NCBI GenBank assembly: GCA_933207985.1
Contig: OW240921.1
Coordinates: 103,244,068-103,308,067, forward strand
Direction of reading: 5' to 3'
Source: Pelobates cultripes
Taxonomy: Eukaryota; Chordata; Amphibia; Anura; Pelobatidae
DNA length: 64,000 nucleotides
Position numbers and translations under genes: made by a program. Below, in pieces: positions 58,036 through 64,000 of the stretch. The notes under the pieces are model-generated. The model was not told the origin of the DNA. It saw only the letters and a list, made by a program, of their open reading frames with translations, and ran no database searches. The first letter of the stretch is position 1, and every line of letters starts with the position of its first letter.

Positions 58036-58477
58036 GGGGGGCGGGACCTGACCTGCACGATGGCTGGATGTGCTCCACTGTAGCTACTGCTCTCTAGAGC
58101 TAGACAATTGCAAAACTGTACTCAACTCCTGCTAAAATAGGTTTATTACTCCTTGTGGACCAGTACTGCTACACTCTTCAACATATTCAGCCTGTAAATT
58201 GGTGCCCTGATGGGTATTTTCCTTGTCTGACACTGAGACCTACTGAATATTCAGATCTATCTATTTAACCTGACTAAGCAGAGCTTATGATTTTGTGGTT
58301 AATTAGACATGATTGTTCAGCTTTTTGTTTTCCTGTTATATTTTAATTTTATATTTTATATGAGGCGACAAACACCTTTGTGTATTGTACTGTACCATTC
58401 ATTTTGTCTGCATCATTATTCTACGTCAATGTATGCATGCTTTTGCTCTATGCCTCAATAAAATATGTAATTGACAA
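58036..58477 (+). mobile_element. Short L1-derived retroposon (5-prime and 3-prime ends only)
   Basis: Begins GGGGGGCGGGACCTGACC, a start typical of frog L1-type 5-prime UTRs, and ends with AATAAAATATGTAATTGAC, an L1-like tail with polyadenylation signal. AAAGTTGTCAGAAAA before and AAAATTGTCAAATAC after match at 11 of 15 positions and may be an aged target duplication. At about 440 bp with no ORF, it resembles a non-autonomous L1 derivative. Confidence 0.45.
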
Positions 58478-58487
58478 AAAATTGTCA

Positions 58488-59138
58488 AATACACATAACA
58501 TATTTTTTAAATGTAAACACATAAATGCTAAAAACATTTCTATAGTTGTACTACTTCCTATTAAAATATTTTGTTATGTTCATTTCACATCAAATACAAG
58601 CTCTGTCTGTTATTTAAAACAATATATAATGTGTGAATGTACAACATATGAAAGTGGGAAAGCGTTTGAATTTACACAACATTTCTTGAGCCAATAAAGG
58701 AACACACTAATGTTAAAAATAAATATGAATCTTCCTTTATTGTTTTAAACTATGTACCCTCCATTAAAAATGTAAAATAAAGAAATCTTTTAAAAAAAAA
58801 TGCCATCAAGCTTACATGTAATCTACTGCTTGTATGGTCCACTCTTCGCAGCCTCTCCACTTTCTCAGAGATTATCATTCATGATATCAGTTCAATCAAA
58901 TGCTTCTCTTACAGAAACATTGGGGACCCAATGTGTATGCACAGCAATCACTGCTGCTATTTTCCATTCTGATGCTTCAGCATTGATGTATTTTGTATCA
59001 GCATGCTGTGCATGATGACGCAGAACATAAAGACCTTAAATTTTCAAAGGTCTTACAGAAGAAGTGTGTCTAGTGGTTATCAAACAGTCAGACAGGAATT
59101 TTCTTGGCCAAATATGAATTATATACATTACAATTTCT
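58488..59138. other. No gene recognised
   Basis: No supportable features. Confidence 0.4.
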
Positions 59139-60029
59139 CAGAAACATCAACATTTTTTTTTTTTATTCTTTATTTTTGTTGTGTGTAAGTTTATAACATT
59201 TGCATGTGAGGTACCCCAAAGGCAATCCTCTAGCACATTAAAACATTTGAACATATAGGTACATGGTAGGTCAGGCACATTTTTGTATGGTTATTAACAT
59301 AAATCATTCAAGAGACTTGTAATCTAAACATGAGCCAATCATTAAACAAAGGTAACAGCAAATTCGGACTGTATTTTACGATGAATGCACGTTTTGGCAG
59401 AGTGCTTGGCCCGAGTATATAGTTGGAATTATTAGTGCGGTGTAAGTGGTGAAAGACTTATACCAGTAAGTGGAGCGCTTTTAGTACATATAGCTTACCA
59501 AATGGTTTCTCATTCAATAGTAGAATACAAAGTGCATGTCAAAAGAGAAATATAAAAGATACAATATAGTGCAGACGGTTTTAAAATAAATAAAATTATA
59601 ATGGTGATGTCTTGATAAATGGAACACTCACATTTTAGGGAGCCTGTGTATAGAAACACTGGCTCCGTATTTTGGCTTGGGTGCTTTTTTTGGGGTAGCA
59701 CCGCCCGTCTCCTTCGATGTGGGGTATTTCTCAAAGATAAAAATAGGAGAAGCAGACCAATGTGTAGATGGTGTTTATAAGAACACGGTATTATTAGAAA
59801 TAAGTGGTGTGCTCACCTGGTCCTGAGCCTGTGGGTCCCGGCTCTAGGTATATAGGTATTGTGCCAATTTGAATGGGGATGGCACTACCCCTGGGAAGAT
59901 ACTCTTGAGGTTTCCTGAAGAAAGGACTTAAAGGGATCTTAAATATAAAGTAATAAATTTATACAAGTAAAAAACAAAAAAATAAAAACAATATGGTAAA
60001 AAAGTCCTTAATAAAAAGTCCTTAAAATT

Positions 60030-60077
60030 AGCCAATACGCGTTTCACTCCTTGCTGTGGAGCTTCCTCAGTCAGCTG
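60030..60077 (-). ncRNA. Hammerhead-like motif, canonical core
   Basis: On the minus strand: stem I AGCTGA with TTGGCT (two G-U pairs), core CTGAGGA, one extra A, stem II GCTCC/GGAGT with a 7-base loop, GAAA, CGCGTA. This is the best match to CUGANGA...GAAA...N-U-H in the window. The extra A before stem II is the only departure. Confidence 0.5.
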
Positions 60078-60214
60078 TGGTGTTTGGTCCTCTAGATATT
60101 CCATTTTAAATGTTTATTGGGGTCCTCCCCTTTAATAGCTGCAGTCCATATTGTCCAATCATATTGCTGGTTACATTTCCTTCATATAATGTATTATGTG
60201 TGTATCTCTTTAAT

Positions 60215-60570
60215 TGGACCTGCTGATAGGCGCCTTTTTTTCCCCTCAAATTTCATTGGTGGACTGTGGTTGGCAGAAGTTATCCGCTTGCGTCCGGGGG
60301 GTTGGCGGAAATGACGTCACAGACCCACGTGATAGTCATTGCGCCGCCACCCGGAAGTTTGAGCCCTTCCGTCATGACGCACGTCCTTACTGCACGCAGG
60401 TAGGGGGGAGGGAGCAGTGCCTGCCCACTCTGGCATTATCCGCCTTTAGGGTGTGCCGCAGTGCTACAAGGCTCCTCCCCCCGGTCTGCAGCAGAAGATA
60501 CGGTGGAAAAGAAAGTGAATTAGACGGGGGGGGGAGGGGGAAAGAGAAACCCTCTGGGCAACCTATTGGT
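60215..60570. promoter_or_regulatory. CpG-rich promoter-like block of PLE composite
   Basis: Contains TGACGTCA (CRE-type, 60312-60319), CCACGTGA and CCGGAAGT (ETS-type, 60351-60358) within GC-rich DNA. Its position next to the hammerhead-like motif parallels 35103-35290. The open frame across it (60214-60579) is not considered a gene. Confidence 0.45.
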
Positions 60571-60894
60571 AAAGTGTGATAGATTACTTTGAAAGCACAG
60601 TGCAGTAAAAGTGCATCAAATTAAGTAGTAATAACTCAGTGCCTGTAATGACCTTATTGTGAAAGTTATAGTGATATAAAAGTAATATAGAAACACTTTT
60701 GATGAATAAGCTTTTCTTAAAGTGATATTTTGAGTGGTATTCATGAATATTAATGAATATGGATATAAATAAATCCCAATCTTAAAAAATAGAAATATAA
60801 ATGTATAAAAATGTATGAAAATTAAAATAAAATATGAAAAGAGGAAAAATGAAAATTGAAAAATGAAAAATATATATTGGATGAATAGATTAAT

Positions 60895-61378
60895 AAAAAA
60901 TGAGAAAAAGAAATACAACCAATAAGGTTGATAAAATAATAACTAATGATACCATCTCCCTTCTCCCAGAACAGATAGGGAAAGCATTTAATGAGTATTA
61001 TGCCAACTTATATAGTCTTTCAGTAACTACTCCTTCAGAAATAATAAAAAAATATATTAAATCAGCAAAGTTGAATAAAATAACAGAAACACAAGTAAAT
61101 AACCTAACTAAAGAGATCACGGAAGAAGAGATCAATATAACAATAGATAGATTAGAAACTCATAAAACGCCAGGTCGGACAGTTTTGGAAATAAATTCTA
61201 CAAAACATTGAAACTTAATTTGATAGGCCACCTAAAAAATACTTTTAATACTGCAGTTAAAAAGGGCAGATTCCCAGACGAAATGCTTAAAGCAAACATT
61301 CTACCTATATTGAAACCAGGGAAAGCTCCAACTAAAGTTCAGAGCTATCGCCCAATATCACTAATAAATGTAGATATT
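60895..61378 (+). pseudogene. L1 ORF2 fragment (start of reverse transcriptase)
   Basis: First part: RKRNTTNKVDKIITND... EQIGKAFNEYYANLYS... TPG, the region just before L1 RT motif 1. Second part in the +1 frame: FYKTLKLNLIGHLKNTFN, then GRFPDEMLKANILPILKPG and SYRPISLINVD, the RT 0-2 motifs. A one-base loss in the PGPDGF-equivalent near 61175 causes the frameshift. It is cut off at 61378, exactly where the PLE right arm begins, and it lacks the endonuclease, motif A-C and everything after. It was evidently captured in the PLE composite. L1 ORF2 normally nicks DNA and reverse-transcribes; this fragment is inert. Confidence 0.8.
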
Positions 61379-61557
61379 AACCTCAAGAGTATCTTCCCAG
61401 GGGTAGTGGCATCCCCATTCAAATTGGCACAATACCTATATACCTAGAGCCAGGACCCACAGGCTCAGGACCAGGTGAGCACACCACTTATTTCTAATAA
61501 TACCGTGTTCTTATAAACACCATCTACACATTGGTCTGCTTCTCCTATTTTTATCTT

Positions 61558-61665
61558 TGGGAAATACCCCACATCGAAGGAGACGGGCGGTGCTACCCCA
61601 AAAAAAGCACACAAGCCAAAATACGGAGCCAGTGTTTCTATATACAGGCTCCCTAAAATGTGAGT
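61558..61665 (+). other. Hairpin plus splice-donor-like module, diverged
   Basis: Hairpin 2 is GGAGCC/GGCTCC (61625-61652), followed by ATGTGAGT at 61659. A weaker GGG/CCC hairpin precedes it. The inverse copy is in the left arm (about 59627-59734). Confidence 0.45.
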
Positions 61666-63002
61666 GTTCCATTTATCAGGACATCACCATTATAATTTTA
61701 TTTCATTTTAAAACCGTCTGCACTATATTGTATCTTTTATATTTCTCTTTTGGCATGCACTTTGTATTCTACTATTGAATGAGAAACCATTTGGTAAGCT
61801 ATATGTACTAAAAGCGCTCCACTTACTGGTATAAGTCTTTCACCACTTACACCGCACTAATAATTCCAATTTTGTTTTGTGGAATAGAGGATACTTCCAC
61901 ATAAGTGTATTGAGCAGCTTGGAGATCACTGTTAAAAATACTCTGTATACACATTCCTGTGTAAAAGGAGGTATTCTTTGATTGGTATTCACCGAGTATA
62001 TAGTTGTTTATTCTAAGGTTACTATAGATTTGGTATCTGACTATTTGTAGCAGGTATCATCGTAGTAATTTTGCAGGCATGAAACAAGCTAGGTACAAGA
62101 TTAGGCAGCGATATTCGCCAAATTAAGACGCAGATAGTGAGGCATGAAGCAAGTCGCTCTTAGTTACGTGTGTTTATGAAGGTTGCAGTGCGCTAGGTCT
62201 GTAGCTATAGTTCACTTTAATTTATAAGGCTGAGGTCTGGGAAATTTTAAGATCTAATGGCAATGCGAGCGCTATGGAGGTACGCATTCGTTTGAAGAGT
62301 ATATATCTAAGTTTCGGGCAGCATTTTTTAACTATGCGCCTTTCAATTGATTATTCAGTTATATGTTGCACATAAACAAATTAAATTAACTACGAACAAA
62401 TTAAACATAAATGGTTGCTGACTGCGCTGCCTTGGGTTACTACCGGTTAGTGGATGTCTAAACACCTGTGTCTGCTAGAAAGGCTGGGCAGTATGTCATA
62501 ATAGGATATACAAGTTTGAAATCATATTTACGCTATACCACATACATGTTGGTTTAAAGCTGCTGCATCCGGATTACTGAAACCAGTGTAGTAAAAAGTG
62601 GTGATGTCTCTGGGAATGGGTCTCTTGTAAGTTGCAGGCAGTCAATATAGAGCATACCATACTCTTGAGAGGCCGGAGATAGGTAAGGGTGTCCTAGAGT
62701 AATCGAGTCGCTGTGTTGTTTATCTGTGTTGGATCCTCTAGAGACCTCAGTGCTCAAGAAAATAGTAAAACTGCAGCAAACTATATTTTGGGGTCAATGT
62801 TAGCAGTATAAGTCCTGAAGTGGGCTTGTTTTTTTCCCCTTTCGCCCCATATATGCTCAGGGTGAGTTCTGTTGGTCCAGGTGTAAGGGGGGGGGAGGGG
62901 TTATTTAATGTCTTTTTAACTTCGTTTAGGGCACGGAGCTAGTCTCTCTTGCGACCGTTCTCTTTTGCGTTCAGGCTCCACCCCCCAGAAACATCAACAT
63001 TT

Positions 63003-63480
63003 TATGTGGCCAGAAACATGGACTGTATCTATGCATGAAAACTACTATGTTATGATGTAATGGTTTTTATACATAACCTGTTCCTCCTGGGCCAAACAAG
63101 TAAAAATTGCTAGGGTTAAGCTGTGCAGTTTATCAGTGGTTTGCTTATGATTCAGATAGTTTTATTTGATTATAGATTTTGTAGGGACTCTGACTGCTTG
63201 GATTTAAATAGATTTAAAATTAACTGGCTTTTGTTTTATTTTGTTTTTAGAGTTCAAAATTGTAAATATTTATGATTAGTTTGTATTTGGCTGTATTGTA
63301 AAATGCCACAAACAATATTTGCTTATTTTGAATTTCCCCAAAAAGTAAAAAAAAAAATAGTCTGTAGTCCATAACTAAGAAGCAGAATAATTGCACCAGT
63401 GGCCTCTTATCAGATAGGGTTAGCCCCTCAATACTCTTAAGAGGCCTAATATCCTCTTGTGTAGGATGAAACTGTGACGT
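63003..63480. other. No gene recognised
   Basis: Continuation of the DNA interrupted at 59138. Nothing supportable. Confidence 0.4.
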
Positions 63481-63615
63481 GATCTTCCTTTAGGATATTA
63501 ACATGTCTAGCTTGGAGGAAAGACGAGAAAAGGGGGATGATATAAACATTTAAATACATAAAGGAAAGCAACACATAAAAGGAGGAGAGTAAATATAAAA
63601 CTAGAAAAGCTACAA
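63481..63615 (+). pseudogene. CR1 fragment
   Basis: ATGTCTAGCTTGGAGGAAAG and the following 100 bases match 45297-45420 in the CR1 copy (region encoding SLEERR). No ends are preserved. Confidence 0.65.
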
Positions 63616-63853
63616 TTTCTGGGGAAATTGTGTGAAGTGTTCTTGCCTCCACCAGTAGGCTACAACTGGAGTGGGCGGAGTAACTGGGACAAATTGAGCC
63701 ACAAGAACGACGATATTCCGTGAACCATTCGGCGAAACGTTCCACAAAGTAATAGCAATCCGATCGGGAACAATCTGCACGTTTTGGTAAATTTTTGTCT
63801 ATGTAGTGTAAAAACTGTGGGAGGAGTTAGGGTGGGAAATTTGGCTATAATAA

Positions 63854-63975
63854 GAATAATAATATATATGTGAGATAACAATAAGTGGTCTTGCTATGCA
63901 AGAACACTTAATAGGAATAATAATATATATGTGAGATAACAATAAGTGGTCTTGCTATGCAAGAACACTTAATAA
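63854..63975. repeat. 61-bp tandem duplication with internal hairpin
   Basis: Two near-perfect units (63854-63914 and 63915-63975) containing GTGAGATAACAATAAGTGG and the hairpin TCTTGC-tat-GCAAGA. GCAAGAACACTT is also inverted relative to AAGTGTTCTTGC at 63636, so 63636-63970 may be one element that continues past the window. Confidence 0.6.
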
Positions 63976-64000
63976 AAAAAAACTACAACAACAAGAGGGC

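Larger units (their letters stand above)
59411..62006. mobile_element. PLE composite with inverted arms, 15-bp target duplication
   Basis: CCGAGTATATAGTTG at 59411-59425 and 61992-62006 bounds the insertion. Arms 59426-59912 and 61379-61869 are inverted near-identical copies (constant sum about 121292). The spacer holds a hammerhead-like motif (minus), a CpG-rich promoter-like block and an L1 reverse-transcriptase fragment. The right end extends about 120 bases beyond the arm, as in the 31-38 kb PLE insertion. No PLE RT is present. Confidence 0.75.
59139..63002 (-). mobile_element. L1-derived retroposon, minus orientation, split by a PLE insertion
   Basis: CAGAAACATCAACATTT occurs at 59139-59155 and 62986-63002, a perfect 17-bp target duplication. 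On the minus strand the element starts GGGGGGTGGAGCCTGAACGC at the right and ends in poly(A) (T run from 59151) at the left. Without the nested PLE it is only about 1.25 kb and has no recognisable ORF, so it is a non-autonomous or internally deleted L1 copy. Confidence 0.7.

Noticed and set aside
60214..60579. 121-codon frame in GC-rich DNA
   Set aside because: Lies in the promoter-like block of a PLE composite and has no domain; long frames are expected in GC-rich sequence.

Overview
The window looks like repeat-rich intergenic or intronic DNA from an amphibian, most likely a frog. It is AT-rich. I found no host exon, rRNA or functional tRNA that I could support. The organism is inferred from the mixture of transposon families: CR1, L1, Penelope-like elements (PLEs), a DIRS/Ngaro-type tyrosine-recombinase retrotransposon, hAT, piggyBac-like TTAA elements, and T2/Kolobok-type MITEs with TTAAAGGRR ends. 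The T2 family is best known from Xenopus. No species name can be given from sequence alone.

Layout. 0.8-2.2 kb: broken LTR retrotransposon with a gag fragment. 2.8-4.4 kb: hAT element with a dead BED-finger gene. 6.2-7.8 kb: LTR-like repeat and a T2-like element. 9.2-10.5 kb: a small palindrome and two local tandem duplications. 12.9-17.0 kb: very recent duplication of a PLE pseudo-LTR-like segment in the order AB-B-AB. 18.7-23.9 kb: fold-back, piggyBac, hAT and T2 MITEs, the last containing PLE pieces. 26.2-27.5 kb: CR1 reverse-transcriptase fragment. 29.8-38.6 kb: a PLE fragment, then a 7.4-kb inserted PLE palindrome flanked by a 14-bp target duplication, with a 2.1-kb piggyBac-like element in one arm only. 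43.3-45.7 kb: LINE tails. 45.9-51.7 kb: an apparently intact Ngaro-like element with two long ORFs. 51.7-53.9 kb: degraded relative of the 2.1-kb TTAA element. 55-57 kb: CA-rich tract, second LTR-like repeat, second fold-back. 58-63 kb: two short L1-derived retroposons, the second carrying a nested PLE composite that itself holds an L1 fragment. 63.5-64 kb: CR1 scrap and a 61-bp duplication.

How the parts relate. Two PLE insertions have the same design: inverted arms, a longer right end and 14-15-bp target duplications. The PLE-derived segments share two RNA-like features. One is a hammerhead-like motif (YUGANRA ... GAAAC GCGU). The other is a module of two adjacent hairpins followed by a 5-prime splice-donor-like GTRAGT, often present twice. 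These recurring structures, the one-sided piggyBac insertion and the intact Ngaro element are the most interesting content. The only long intact reading frames are the two Ngaro ORFs and a 5-prime-truncated PLE ORF.
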